Under the pieces are notes generated by a model. It worked only from the letters and a program-made list of their open reading frames with translations. It made no database searches and was not told the DNA's origin. A program made the translations under genes and the position numbers. From Butyricicoccus faecihominis (GTDB lineage: Bacteria; Bacillota; Clostridia; Oscillospirales; Butyricicoccaceae), in contig NZ_JANGCE010000009.1 in NCBI RefSeq assembly GCF_024462775.1, positions 1-64,000 on the forward strand: a stretch of 64,000 bases of DNA, read 5' to 3'. Shown here piece by piece: positions 49,212 through 58,033 of the stretch (its first letter is position 1; each line of letters starts with the position of its first letter).

Positions 49212-49601
49212 ATGCAATGGCAACTGAGGGGCGACCGGCCGATCTATCAGCAGCTGATGGAACAGCTGACCGAGCAGATCGTAAGCGGAGTACTTGGGGC
49301 GGGCGACAAAGTGCCGCCGGTGCGCGAGCTTGCGGCGGAAGCGGGCGTGAACCCAAACACAATGCAGCGCGCGCTGGCAGATTTAGAGCGGGAAGGCCTG
49401 CTGTATACCAACCGAACAAGCGGACGATACGTTACGGAGGATAAGAAAATGATCGATTCGGTACGCGAACGGATAGCGGCCGACCGCATCGCGGAGTTTC
49501 TATCCGGCATGAATCAACTGGGGTTTACCAAGGAACAAATCATAGCGCTGCTGGATAAGAGCAGCATCAAGGAGGGGGAGAAGCATGGAGAAAACAAATG
49601 A
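49212..49601 (+). CDS. GntR family regulator, short YtrA type
   Basis: The 129-residue protein has the GntR winged helix (DRPIYQQLMEQLTEQIVSGVLGAGDKVPPVRELAAEAGVNPNTMQRAL, in part: VRELAAEAGVNPNTMQRAL) and only a short dimerisation tail, as in YtrA-like repressors of ABC operons. It overlaps the next gene by 17 bp, so it regulates its own transporter operon by inference. Confidence 0.9.
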   Translation: MQWQLRGDRPIYQQLMEQLTEQIVSGVLGAGDKVPPVRELAAEAGVNPNTMQRALADLEREGLLYTNRTSGRYVTEDKKMIDSVRERIAADRIAEFLSGMNQLGFTKEQIIALLDKSSIKEGEKHGENK

Positions 49602-50292
49602 TCTTGTCGTTTGCCAAGGGCTGACCAAGGTATTTGGCACAGTGCGCGCACTCGACAACCTGAATTTGAATTTGGAGCGCGGCCGCTTTATCGGCCTGCT
49701 CGGCCCGAACGGCTCGGGCAAGACCACGGCGATCAAGCTGCTCAACGGTCTGCTGCAGCCGACGAGCGGAACGGTCACGATCGATGGACACGCGCCCGGC
49801 GTACACACCCACAGCGTGGTGAGCTACCTGCCCGACCGGCCCTATCTGAACGACTGGATGAAGGTTTGCGATCTGCTGGACTTTATCGGCAACTTCTATA
49901 AGGATTTTGACAAGGTAAAGGCCAACGATATGCTTAAGGCTTTGCAGATCAGCCCGTTCGACCGGCTGAAAACGATGAGCAAGGGCACCAAGGAAAAGGT
50001 ACAGCTCATATTGGTCATGAGCCGCAAGGCGCAGCTTTATCTGCTCGACGAACCGATCGGCGGCGTTGACCCGGCCGCGCGAGACTATATTCTCAACACA
50101 ATTCTTTCCAATTACAGCGAGGACGCGACCGTGCTGCTGTCCACGCATTTGATCGCCGATATCGAGCGCGTGCTCGACGAGGTGATCTTCCTGAAAAACG
50201 GTGTGCTGACGCTGCATGAGAGCGTGGATACCATTCGCGAGGAGCACGGAAAATCCGTCGATATGCTGTTCAGGGAGGTGTTCGCATGCTAA
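49585..50292 (+). CDS. ABC transporter ATP-binding protein
   Basis: The 235-residue ATPase has Walker A GPNGSGKTTAIK, a divergent signature MSKGTKEKVQLILVM in place of LSGGQ, Walker B LYLLDEPIGGVDP and the H-loop STHLIADI. It resembles YtrB-like exporters. GGAGGGGGAG precedes ATG 49585 inside the GntR gene. It pairs with the permease that overlaps its end by 7 bp. Confidence 0.93.
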   Translation: MEKTNDLVVCQGLTKVFGTVRALDNLNLNLERGRFIGLLGPNGSGKTTAIKLLNGLLQPTSGTVTIDGHAPGVHTHSVVSYLPDRPYLNDWMKVCDLLDFIGNFYKDFDKVKANDMLKALQISPFDRLKTMSKGTKEKVQLILVMSRKAQLYLLDEPIGGVDPAARDYILNTILSNYSEDATVLLSTHLIADIERVLDEVIFLKNGVLTLHESVDTIREEHGKSVDMLFREVFAC

Positions 50293-51098
50293 GGAAACTG
50301 ATAGGGTACGAGTGGAAGGCGTGCGCGCGCGCCTGCCTGCCGGTGTACGGCGCGCTGCTGGTAGTGGCGCTGATCAACCGCGTATTTTCCGCTTTAGACA
50401 TGGGCCGCTTTTTGGGCGGCATGCCCGAGGTGCTGGCCGCCATGGCCTACTTCGGCGTTATGGTGGCGGTGTTCGTCGTCACGACAGTCATCCTCATCCA
50501 GCGCTTTTACAAAAGCCTGCTCGGCGACGAGGGTTATCTGATGTTCACCCTGCCGGTCACCGTGACCCAGCACATCTGGGCCAAGTCCATCATCGCGCTT
50601 GTGATGAGCTTTTTAAGCTGCGTCGCTTCTGTGCTCAGCGTGGTGATCCTGTCGGCAAACAGCAGGCTGCCGCGCGATATCGCGCAGTTTATCTCCGAAA
50701 TTTTCCATATGTTCGCCCGATCGGAGTACGGCGCGGCAAACAGTGTGTTCTATATGATCGAAGCCATCCTGCTGGTCGTACTGTTCAGCTTGGCCGGCCT
50801 GCTGTTTATCTATCTGTGCATCGCGCTCGGCCATCTGGCGAAAAAACACCGCGTGGCCATGGCCATCGTCTGGTACTTTGTGCTCACCACGGTGATGCAG
50901 TTCCTGTTCAGCATGATCTTCTTCACCACGGGCGGCCAGAACGTCTTTGAAGCAATGTTCCGCTGGGTCAATCATATCCCAGAGGCGGTCGCTATCCATG
51001 TGGGCCTGCTGGTACTGTGCCTTGGCGCGGCGATTCCCGGGGCGATCTTTTTCCTCGGTACGCGCTATGTGCTGAAAAATAAATTAAATCTTGAATAA
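50286..51098 (+). CDS. ABC transporter permease
   Basis: The 270-residue protein has six membrane segments. It has no strong family motif but the position and size fit the membrane subunit of the preceding ATPase. The substrate is unknown; GntR-linked systems of this kind often answer cell envelope stress. Confidence 0.82.
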   Translation: MLRKLIGYEWKACARACLPVYGALLVVALINRVFSALDMGRFLGGMPEVLAAMAYFGVMVAVFVVTTVILIQRFYKSLLGDEGYLMFTLPVTVTQHIWAKSIIALVMSFLSCVASVLSVVILSANSRLPRDIAQFISEIFHMFARSEYGAANSVFYMIEAILLVVLFSLAGLLFIYLCIALGHLAKKHRVAMAIVWYFVLTTVMQFLFSMIFFTTGGQNVFEAMFRWVNHIPEAVAIHVGLLVLCLGAAIPGAIFFLGTRYVLKNKLNLE

Positions 51099-51107
51099 AT
51101 AATACGG

Positions 51108-51121
51108 ATTTCTTAAGAAAT
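51108..51121. promoter_or_regulatory. 14-bp palindrome upstream of the CmpB-like gene
   Basis: ATTTCTTAAGAAAT, perfect, in the gap after the permease gene. It might be an operator; a -10-like TATGAT is at 51151. Confidence 0.3.
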
Positions 51122-51182
51122 ATACCACGTCCGGCGAAAGAATTTCACGGTATGATAAGACCATGGAAGGGAGGGGAACCGC

Positions 51183-51851
51183 ATGACAGCCGTTATCACA
51201 CAAACGCTGAAAAGACACACCGCGCGCGCGGCGCGGCGCTACAACGCCTACGAGCTTGCCATGCTGTTCTTCGCCTTTGCGATGATCGGCTGGGTGTGGG
51301 AGGTTTTCCTGCACATCATGTTTGACGGCGAGCTTGTCAACCGCGGGACAATGCTAGGCCCGTGGCTGCCGATCTACGGTGTGGGCGGCGCTATCGTGAC
51401 GGCGCTTTTGCGGCGGCTGGCCGACCGCCCCGTCGCGGTGTTCTTCGCTTCGTCCGCCCTGTGCGCCGCCATCGAGTTTATCGCAAGCGTTTATCTGGAA
51501 GCGGTGTACGGACTGCGCTGGTGGGATTACAGCGCCTACACCTTCAACATCGACGGCCGCGTCTGTCTGGAAACGACGGTGGGCTTCGGCATCGGCTGCT
51601 GCATCGCGCTTTATATCGCGGCGCCTGCCATCGCGAACCGGCTGGGCAGCTTGCCGCAAACGGCAAGGCGCGTTCTGTGCGCCGCTCTGATCCTGCTGTT
51701 TGCCGCGGATTTTGTGTATTCCACCATTTCCCCGAACACGGGCAAGGGCATCACAGACGACGGCCCGGGTCAGGCCTTTGTGCAGGTGGACCCTACCGAA
51801 GTGTCGCAGCTGAACCTAATGGCGCTTACGGTCGTATACCCGCACCAATAA
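51183..51851 (+). CDS. Putative ABC transporter permease of the CmpB family (PF06541 type)
   Basis: The 222-residue membrane protein has about five helices and the family pattern MIGWVWEVFLHIMFDGELVNRGTMLGPWLPIYGVGGA (in part: NRGTMLGPWLPIYGVGGA). It is annotated as an ABC permease in databases but usually has no ATPase beside it. It does here: the GntR-ABC operon ends 84 bp upstream. GGGAGGGG precedes ATG 51183. Confidence 0.8.
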   Translation: MTAVITQTLKRHTARAARRYNAYELAMLFFAFAMIGWVWEVFLHIMFDGELVNRGTMLGPWLPIYGVGGAIVTALLRRLADRPVAVFFASSALCAAIEFIASVYLEAVYGLRWWDYSAYTFNIDGRVCLETTVGFGIGCCIALYIAAPAIANRLGSLPQTARRVLCAALILLFAADFVYSTISPNTGKGITDDGPGQAFVQVDPTEVSQLNLMALTVVYPHQ

Positions 51852-51874
51852 ATTTCGTTTGAGCCGAAAGGCTT

Positions 51875-51925
51875 GCGCGCCCCCTTTTTCTCTGGTATGA
51901 TAACTGTGAGAGAAAGGGGGCGCGC
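51875..51925 (+). promoter_or_regulatory. Hairpin plus T-run that ends at the next start codon
   Basis: GCGCGCCCCCTTTTTCTCT (51875-51893) pairs with AGAGAAAGGGGGCGCGC (51909-51925), followed by T5 and ATG 51931. The 3' arm holds the ribosome site AAAGGGGG. A TATGAT sits in the loop. It may terminate the upstream gene, or hide the ribosome site of the next one. Confidence 0.65.
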
Positions 51926-51930
51926 TTTTT

Positions 51931-52755
51931 ATGAAATGCAATAACTGCGGCGTTAATTTCGACGATGAGGATCGCGTATGTCCTATGTGCGGCACACCGG
52001 CCGGCGCGGGTAAAAAGCGGTATATGCCGCATTACACCGAGTATGGACATACGGATCACACGGACGGCTCCTGCACCCATCGCACCTTTACGCAAAAATA
52101 TACAAGCAAGCAGCCCGCGCGTTCCGCGTCGTCCGGCGCGGGGCAGAGAAAAAACTCTTCCAAAAACGTGCTGGTCATCGTGGTGGTGATCGTGCTGGGC
52201 ATGCTGCTTTCCGTGATACCGGAAGTTTTACAGGAAATGCGGCAGGCCGTCGAGCAAGTCGGCTGGAGCGCGCAAGGAGGCACCCCGGAACCCGAGCCGG
52301 AATCGGACTATTATGATTACGAAGCCAATCGCGTTGTACCGGCGGAGGTGCTAGGCGAATATCAGGCGGTGGACACGGGATTGGGCGATTTTATCCTGAT
52401 GCTTGATGATGAGGATAATTATATTTTTGCTTTTGAGGGCGATGGCTGGCGCTATGACGAGTCCGGCTGGGCATGGTGCGTCTATAACCCGCCCGAGCAA
52501 GAACTGTATCAGGATATCTACACGCCGGATCAGTATGATAGCTATACGCTGTGTTTGGATTTTGAGGAAGCCGGCGATGTAGGCGGCACGCAGCCTGAAA
52601 CCATCGCGGCGCATATCGAGCAAGGCGAAATGTGGATGCTTGTCTACGTGTCGCAAACAGACGGATCGATCGTGCTGGACGACGCCTACGGCGACGCCGG
52701 TGTGTTTTTCGGCGGCAACCAATTCCTGCCGCTGCAATCGATACAAAAAGGATAA
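51931..52755 (+). CDS. Zinc-ribbon membrane protein with extracellular acidic domain
   Basis: The 274-residue protein has an N-terminal zinc ribbon (CNNCGVNFDDEDRVCPMC), a basic His/Ser linker, one membrane helix (about 80-98) and a large acidic outer domain (about 115-274) rich in Asp, Tyr and Glu. Zinc-ribbon membrane proteins of this build are common in Clostridia and are presumed envelope sensors; no function is known. It is the last plus-strand gene before a terminator. Confidence 0.72.
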   Translation: MKCNNCGVNFDDEDRVCPMCGTPAGAGKKRYMPHYTEYGHTDHTDGSCTHRTFTQKYTSKQPARSASSGAGQRKNSSKNVLVIVVVIVLGMLLSVIPEVLQEMRQAVEQVGWSAQGGTPEPEPESDYYDYEANRVVPAEVLGEYQAVDTGLGDFILMLDDEDNYIFAFEGDGWRYDESGWAWCVYNPPEQELYQDIYTPDQYDSYTLCLDFEEAGDVGGTQPETIAAHIEQGEMWMLVYVSQTDGSIVLDDAYGDAGVFFGGNQFLPLQSIQKG

Positions 52756-52758
52756 AGT

Positions 52759-52793
52759 AAAAGCTGCTCAAAGGATTTTGAGCAGCTTTTTTT
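52759..52793. terminator. Bidirectional terminator
   Basis: A perfect 14-bp stem AAAAGCTGCTCAAA-GGAT and complement with a T7 tail, between convergent genes. Confidence 0.93.
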
Positions 52794-52799
52794 ATGCAG

Positions 52800-53225
52800 T
52801 TAGTCGCGCAGCAGGGGTAGGCTGCCGGTAAGCTTGTTCACCTTTTTCTTGGCGCCGCAAATGGCGACGCCAAGGTAGGTTAGATCGTTTTCGCTCGCCG
52901 CTTTCATTTTATCAATAAATATGTCGTAGGTATTGCAGCCCTGCGCCACATCGGAGAAATCCACCGTGGTCAAATCGGCGAAATCGGGCTCGTAAAGCCG
53001 CTGGCGGATCGACTTGATCTGTTCCGCGTTGCTTTTTAGAATAGGCACGGGGAGCGCGACGATGCCGAGGTGCTCGCTGCCCGTGCCGTCGGTCACGTCG
53101 GCCCCGACGGCTTCGGGTATTTTCTTGCCCAAGGTGATGCCCAAAATCGCCGCGGTGTTCGCGATCAGGCCGAGCGGCAGATTCTCATCGATCACCATCA
53201 CGCATTTTTCATTCTGGTAGTCCAT
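52800..53225 (-). CDS. DUF2000 domain protein
   Basis: The 141-residue protein has the family pattern KCVMVIDENLPLGLIANTAAILGITLGKK. DUF2000 proteins fold like peptidyl-tRNA hydrolase 2 relatives but have no known reaction. The start overlaps the EamA gene end by 17 bp. AraC-EamA-DUF2000 is the order here, suggesting one regulated unit. Confidence 0.85.
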   Translation of the reverse strand: MDYQNEKCVMVIDENLPLGLIANTAAILGITLGKKIPEAVGADVTDGTGSEHLGIVALPVPILKSNAEQIKSIRQRLYEPDFADLTTVDFSDVAQGCNTYDIFIDKMKAASENDLTYLGVAICGAKKKVNKLTGSLPLLRD

Positions 53226-54123
53226 TTGTTTTCCCTTCCTTTGCAGTTGTTCGGCGCTCCGAGAGAAGCAGGCCCGTCAGTGTCAAAACAATGCCCACGC
53301 AGGCGAGCGGGGTGACCCTTTCGTGCAGAACGAGCACGGAGGCGACGGCGGTGATCACGGGCACCATGTAAATATACAGGCTGGTCTTGATCGCGCCCAG
53401 CACCTGTACCGCGAAGTTCCAAGTGACAAAGCACAGAGCGGACGCGCCCAGACCCAAAAACAGGATCTGGAATAGGTTTTTCGGATCGGCAAAGCGCGCG
53501 AAGCCCCACTGAAAGTCAAAAAAGAACAGGGTGGGCAGCATGAAGAGCATGCCGTATAAGAACACCCGCCGGGTCGTGAGCAGGATGGGCTGGCCAAAGG
53601 AGCTGATCCGCTTGGTCAGCACCGCGTAGCAGGCCCAGACAAAAGCCGCCAGTACCGCCAGCAGATCGCCGATGGGGTTGAGTTCCAGCCGCGCGCCGCT
53701 GAAGCTGATCAGGCAGATGCCGGTCATAGCGACGGCAAAGCCGATGAAGAACTGCCCCCGCAGCTTTTCGCCGTCCTTGATGACGAAATGGCTGAGCATG
53801 GCGGTGAAAAACGGCGAGATCGAGATCATCACGCCCACATTGGAAGCGAACGTATAGGTCAGCGCGATGTTTTCGAGCAAGTAATACAGGCAGATGCCGC
53901 ACAGACCGGCGGCGGCAAAGGTGAGCTCCTGCCGGCGGTCTGTGCCGGTCAGGCGGCGCGGACAGATGAGCAGCAGTGCGAAAAAGCCGATCAAAAAGCG
54001 GAAAAACAAAATTTCCACCGGCTGGAACACGGTCAGTAAAAGCTTGGTGGAGATAAAGGTCGTGCCCCAGATCAAGATCGTGACGAGGGCGGCGAGATGG
54101 CCCAACGTGCCTTGGCGTTCCAT
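53209..54123 (-). CDS. EamA (DMT) family transporter
   Basis: The 304-residue protein has ten membrane helices in two EamA repeats (WGTTFISTKLLLTVFQPVEILFFRF, WACYAVLTKRISS). DMT proteins export amino acids or other metabolites. GGGGGG precedes ATG 54123, one base after the AraC stop. The substrate is not known. Confidence 0.88.
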   Translation of the reverse strand: MERQGTLGHLAALVTILIWGTTFISTKLLLTVFQPVEILFFRFLIGFFALLLICPRRLTGTDRRQELTFAAAGLCGICLYYLLENIALTYTFASNVGVMISISPFFTAMLSHFVIKDGEKLRGQFFIGFAVAMTGICLISFSGARLELNPIGDLLAVLAAFVWACYAVLTKRISSFGQPILLTTRRVFLYGMLFMLPTLFFFDFQWGFARFADPKNLFQILFLGLGASALCFVTWNFAVQVLGAIKTSLYIYMVPVITAVASVLVLHERVTPLACVGIVLTLTGLLLSERRTTAKEGKTNGLPE

Positions 54124-54124
54124 A

Positions 54125-54952
54125 TTATTTGCCCCCCGTCTGTTCTTTGAAGATATCCCGGTAAGCGGCGGGCGTCAGCCCGATAAAGCGGCTGAAATAG
54201 CTTGTAAAATGGCTTTGGTCGGAAAAGCCGGTTTGCATCGCGGCTTCAAGCGGCGAAAGCCCCTTTTCCAGCAGCTTTTTCGCCTCGCCCACGCGCACGG
54301 TTTCCAAATAGCGGTAGGGCGTCACGCCCTTGGATTTGGTAAAGGCGCGCAGCAGCGTCGACCGGCTCAGCCCGGCGCAATCGCAGATTTGGTCGAGCGA
54401 TATGCGCTCGGCGTAGTGCGCGGACAGAAAAGCGCAGGCCCGCTCGATCTCCTCGCGGCATTCGGGGATGCAGCTCGCGAACGGCCCACCGTATTTCTGT
54501 ATCAGCAGGGAAAGCAGAAAAAGCAGCTCTTCTTCCTTGGAAAATTCGCGCGAGCCGTTCATGATCATTTCGTGCAGCGGGTGCAGGCAACACGCGATCT
54601 CCTCGTCGATCACAATGGTTTCGGAAAAACCGGGCAGCTCGCGCTTGCCCGTCACCTCTTCCGCCAATTCCAGCATCACATCGGTTGGAATATTGAGCGC
54701 CCGGTAATCCAGCAGACTGTCGCCGATCGGGGAGCAGGCGTGGTTGTCGCCGGGATTGAAAAGGACAAGATGGCCCCGCTCTAGATTGTACTCCTTATTT
54801 TTACAGCACAGGTGGCGCTGGCCGCCCTCGATCAGGCCCACCACGAAATATTCGTGAAAATGGTTGGGGAAGCATTGCACAATGCCTTCCAGCCGGTAGG
54901 CTTCGATCCGCAGCTCCTCATCGTACACCACGGTGCGCGTTTCTTTTTTCAT
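54125..54952 (-). CDS. AraC family regulator with cupin sensor domain
   Basis: The 275-residue protein has an N-terminal AraC-type cupin (FHEYFVVGLIEGGQRHLCC, LVLFNPGDNHAC) and a C-terminal double HTH (ISLDQICDCAGLSRSTLLRAFTKSKGVTPYRYL, GFSDQSHFTSYFSRFIGLTPAAYR, both in part). It leads the operon with EamA and DUF2000 and probably activates or represses it in answer to a small ligand. AAGGAGG precedes ATG 54952. ATTGTAC...GTACAAT arms flank the likely promoter region 54978-55014. Confidence 0.9.
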   Translation of the reverse strand: MKKETRTVVYDEELRIEAYRLEGIVQCFPNHFHEYFVVGLIEGGQRHLCCKNKEYNLERGHLVLFNPGDNHACSPIGDSLLDYRALNIPTDVMLELAEEVTGKRELPGFSETIVIDEEIACCLHPLHEMIMNGSREFSKEEELLFLLSLLIQKYGGPFASCIPECREEIERACAFLSAHYAERISLDQICDCAGLSRSTLLRAFTKSKGVTPYRYLETVRVGEAKKLLEKGLSPLEAAMQTGFSDQSHFTSYFSRFIGLTPAAYRDIFKEQTGGK

Positions 54953-55040
54953 GGGTGTTTCCTCCTTGCCGTTTCCTATTGTACCACCCTGAAGGGTAAA
55001 AAGGCTTGTACAATATCTTCATTTTATGGCAAAGAAAAAA

Positions 55041-56375
55041 TTAGTAATGGTACACCGCGCGGTAACGGCGCAGGCATAGGCAGGAAACGAACAGCGCCGT
55101 CAACTCGGCCAGCGGCACGGCCAGCCATACCCCGGTCGCCTGAAAAAACAGAGGCAGCGTTAAAATCCCCAACGGCAGCAGGCAAAAGGTGCGGAGAAAG
55201 GAGATGCCGGCGGATATCTTGCCGTTTGACAGCGCGGTAAAAAACGCCGAAGCAAAAATATTGATCCCGCAAAAGAGAAAGCTGAAGGGAAAAATGAAAA
55301 AACCATGGCGCGCGATCTGGTAGACTGCGGTGCCGGGCGGCGCGAAAATACCGACCAAGGGCGCGCCAAAAACAAAAGAAAGCAAAAAAATAAGCAGCGA
55401 CGCCGCGCTGATAACCGTAAGGCAGACCCGAAACAGCTGCCTTAAACGGGTATGATCGCCCATACCGTATTGGTAGCTGACGACCGGGGCCACACCCATG
55501 GAAAAGCCGATAAAAAACGTGGTCAGTAAAAACTGCGTATAGATCAGGATGGTGATCGCGGCAACGCCCGCTTCGCCCAGCAGCCGCATCATGACGGCGT
55601 TGAAGAGGAAGGTGGTAACAGCCGCCGCAAGCTGGCTGACAAGCTCGGACGAACCGTTCAGGCAGCTTTGCGCCAGCATGCGAAAATCCCATTTGGGGCG
55701 GCAAAACCGAAGCGGCCCCCTGCTGCCAAGGAAGAATAAGAGCCCGGCCGCGGCGGACACCAGATACCCCGCGCCGGTGCCGAGCGCCGCGCCGGTGATG
55801 CCCAGACCCAGCGGCGCCATGAAACAATAGTCGAGCGCGATATTGATTACGCCCGCTGCGGTGGACAACGCCATGCCGAGGCCGGGGCGGCCGGCCGCCA
55901 CGATCAGGCTTTGAAAAAGCACCTGCAGCATGCTGGCCGGAGTGAAGAGCAGCAGGGGAACGAGGTACGCCCGGCAATAGGGAACCAGCCGTTCGCTCGC
56001 GCCGAGCGCGTAAATGATGCGGTCGGCGAATACCGTGCCCAACAGGGCGACGAGCACGCCGAGCGCCGCGCCGGTCAGCACGACCAGCGTAAAATTCTGC
56101 CGCGCCTTTGTGTGCGCGCCCGCGCCCATTTGCCGGGCGATGACCGCGCTGCTGCCGGTGGACAGCATGGCGCCCAACCCGACGATCAGATTGATCATGG
56201 GGCATACGATATTGAGCGCGGACAGCGCGTCCGTCCCGGCGAACCGCGCGACGAATATCGTGTCGGTGATCGTATAAAGGCCCATGAACAGCATGGTCAC
56301 GATGGTGGGCGCGGCAAAGCGCAGCAGGGAAAACAGATCAAAATCACGCGCAAGGGCGTTTTCCGGTTTACACAT
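55041..56375 (-). CDS. MATE family efflux transporter
   Basis: The 444-residue protein has 12 membrane helices and MATE patterns (MLFMGLYTITDTIFVARFAG, GAMLSTGSSAVIARQMGAG). It is distinct from the MATE protein at 23622. The start overlaps the end of the AraC-GNAT fusion gene by 8 bp, so they form a coupled pair: a regulator/acetyltransferase with a drug pump, both fitting a resistance role. Confidence 0.9.
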   Translation of the reverse strand: MCKPENALARDFDLFSLLRFAAPTIVTMLFMGLYTITDTIFVARFAGTDALSALNIVCPMINLIVGLGAMLSTGSSAVIARQMGAGAHTKARQNFTLVVLTGAALGVLVALLGTVFADRIIYALGASERLVPYCRAYLVPLLLFTPASMLQVLFQSLIVAAGRPGLGMALSTAAGVINIALDYCFMAPLGLGITGAALGTGAGYLVSAAAGLLFFLGSRGPLRFCRPKWDFRMLAQSCLNGSSELVSQLAAAVTTFLFNAVMMRLLGEAGVAAITILIYTQFLLTTFFIGFSMGVAPVVSYQYGMGDHTRLRQLFRVCLTVISAASLLIFLLSFVFGAPLVGIFAPPGTAVYQIARHGFFIFPFSFLFCGINIFASAFFTALSNGKISAGISFLRTFCLLPLGILTLPLFFQATGVWLAVPLAELTALFVSCLCLRRYRAVYHY

Positions 56376-57228
56376 CGCCGTCGCCCTCCGTTTGCTTATT
56401 GCGCAGAATAAAGCGCTGCGTCGGATAGCCGAACTCGGTCAAAAGCTCGGCCTCGGCAAAGCCGAGGCTCTTGATGACCGCGCGGTGGCCGGGATCGGCT
56501 TTATCGCCCTCGCGGAAGGTCGTGATGCTGACGGGCGTTTGCTCGGTCAGCTCGTCCAGTACCCGCCGCACGAACGCTTGGGCTATGCCGCGATCTCGGT
56601 ACTGGGGGTGTATGCCGAAAAAGTCGATGCTGCCCATTTCCGGGCAAAAGGCTAAAATGCCGATCGCGACCTCGCCGTCCTTCATGATCAGCGCCCGCTT
56701 TTCTTGGATCCGCCGGTGCAGCGTCCGCAAATATTCCGCTTCGTTCAAATGCGGAAAGCCGTCCACGACCATGCGCACCAGCGCCATCCAAGCGGGGATG
56801 TCGCGCTCCGCGGCGGGCACGATATCGCGTCGCCAATCGATCTCGCCCTTGACCGGCGTGGGCGAGGCGTGCAGTTCGTATCGAAGCTGCAACGGATAAA
56901 ACTCTCCCTCGTCCCGAAACTGGCCCGGCGCCTTTTTATACATGGCCCGAAAGGTGTCCGTGAAGGCCTGTTGGCTTTCATAGCCCGCGAGCAGCGCGAT
57001 CTCGATGATCGGGCGATCCGAGAATACCAGAAGCTTGGCGGCCTCGGTCAGTCTGCGGCGCTGTGCATAGTCGTGGATCGTCATGCCGACCGTGGAGACG
57101 AATATGCGGTGCAGGTGGTATTTGGAATAGTGTACGGCCGCCGCGACGCCTTCCAGATCCAGCTTTTCGGTTAGGTGCGTTTCGATGAACTGGATGGCGG
57201 CGGCAACATTTTCAATATGATGAAGCAT
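56368..57228 (-). CDS. AraC-type HTH fused to a GNAT acetyltransferase
   Basis: The 286-residue protein has an N-terminal AraC HTH pair (LDLEGVAAAVHYSKYHLHRIFVSTVGMTIHDYAQRRRL in part: YSKYHLHRIFVSTVGMT; IALLAGYESQQAFTDTFRAMYKKAPGQFR). It is joined to a GNAT domain (about 165-275) with the acetyl-CoA loop YRDRGIAQAFVRRVLDEL. AGGAGGG precedes ATG 57228. Such fusions suggest a regulator that also modifies, or senses through, a small substrate. The following MATE gene is translationally coupled. Confidence 0.85.
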   Translation of the reverse strand: MLHHIENVAAAIQFIETHLTEKLDLEGVAAAVHYSKYHLHRIFVSTVGMTIHDYAQRRRLTEAAKLLVFSDRPIIEIALLAGYESQQAFTDTFRAMYKKAPGQFRDEGEFYPLQLRYELHASPTPVKGEIDWRRDIVPAAERDIPAWMALVRMVVDGFPHLNEAEYLRTLHRRIQEKRALIMKDGEVAIGILAFCPEMGSIDFFGIHPQYRDRGIAQAFVRRVLDELTEQTPVSITTFREGDKADPGHRAVIKSLGFAEAELLTEFGYPTQRFILRNKQTEGDGDV

Positions 57229-57249
57229 GGGTTTCCCTCCTTTCTTTCG

Positions 57250-57258
57250 ATTATAGCA
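57250..57258 (-). promoter_or_regulatory. Extended -10 promoter of the AraC-GNAT/MATE pair
   Basis: Minus strand TGC-TATAAT (57258-57250), 22 bp before the start codon; no good -35 box. Confidence 0.55.
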
Positions 57259-57325
57259 AAGCGGAAATCGGCGGTTTTCATGTTTCTTGCTCTTCTGTAT
57301 CTGGATATGGTGCCCGAAAATCAAT

Positions 57326-57361
57326 GCTGCCCCCCATTTGCCAAAGCAAATGAAGGGCAGC
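57326..57361 (-). terminator. Stem-loop after the YczE-type gene
   Basis: GCTGCCC...CATTTG-CCAAAG-CAAATG...GGGCAGC with a small bulge, 18 bp after the stop. Its U-tract is weak. Confidence 0.5.
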
Positions 57362-57378
57362 AGGCAGGGAGGTAACGG

Positions 57379-58029
57379 TCATTTTTTTTGCAGGTTGCGC
57401 AGCGTTTCCGCCACGTTTTCCTGATGCAGCTCGGCCGCGTTAAAATGCAGATAGTGAAAATTTAGGTTGAATAGCGAGCCCAGCCCTAACGCGGCGATCA
57501 CCGTGCCGATACCGACCTGACCGCCGAGCAGCCAGCCGGAAAGGATTACGATCACCTCGACCGAGGCGCGGCACAGACCGACCGAGCGCCCCGTCTTGCG
57601 GGCGAGCGCCACCATCAGCGCGTCGCGCGGACCGGAGCCGAGCGCGGACTGCATATACAAATAGGTGCCGAAAGCGAGCAGTTCCAGCCCGCCAAGCAGC
57701 ATGAGAATACCGGACCACAGGCTGTGCATCGCAGGGATCCAGCCGAGGGCGAGCAGGCTGTCGATAAAAATCGCGCATAAAACAATGTTGATAACCGTGC
57801 CAAAGCCGAAGCTTTCCCCGCACAGCACCGCGATGCCGATCGCGACCGCGCCGACGATCACCGAAGCCGTGCCGTAGGTGATGTGGATCGATTCTGCGAG
57901 GCCCTGCTGCAAGACGCTCCACGGCTCCAAGCCGACGTTCGCCTGCAGCATCATCACGATGCCGACCGCGCTGACCAGCAGGCCCAGCGTGAGCACGCCT
58001 AGGCGGCGGATGTAGTGGTGCTGTTCCAT
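57379..58029 (-). CDS. YczE/YitT-like integral membrane protein
   Basis: The 216-residue protein has about five membrane helices and the family patterns LQANVGLEPWSVLQQGLAESIHITYGTASVIVG (in part: NVGLEPWSVLQQGLA) and SALGSGPRDALMVALARKTGRSVGLCR. The activity of the YczE family is not established. GGAGGGG precedes ATG 58029, only 4 bp after the threonine aldolase stop, so the two form an operon. Confidence 0.82.
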   Translation of the reverse strand: MEQHHYIRRLGVLTLGLLVSAVGIVMMLQANVGLEPWSVLQQGLAESIHITYGTASVIVGAVAIGIAVLCGESFGFGTVINIVLCAIFIDSLLALGWIPAMHSLWSGILMLLGGLELLAFGTYLYMQSALGSGPRDALMVALARKTGRSVGLCRASVEVIVILSGWLLGGQVGIGTVIAALGLGSLFNLNFHYLHFNAAELHQENVAETLRNLQKK

Positions 58030-58033
58030 GCGG

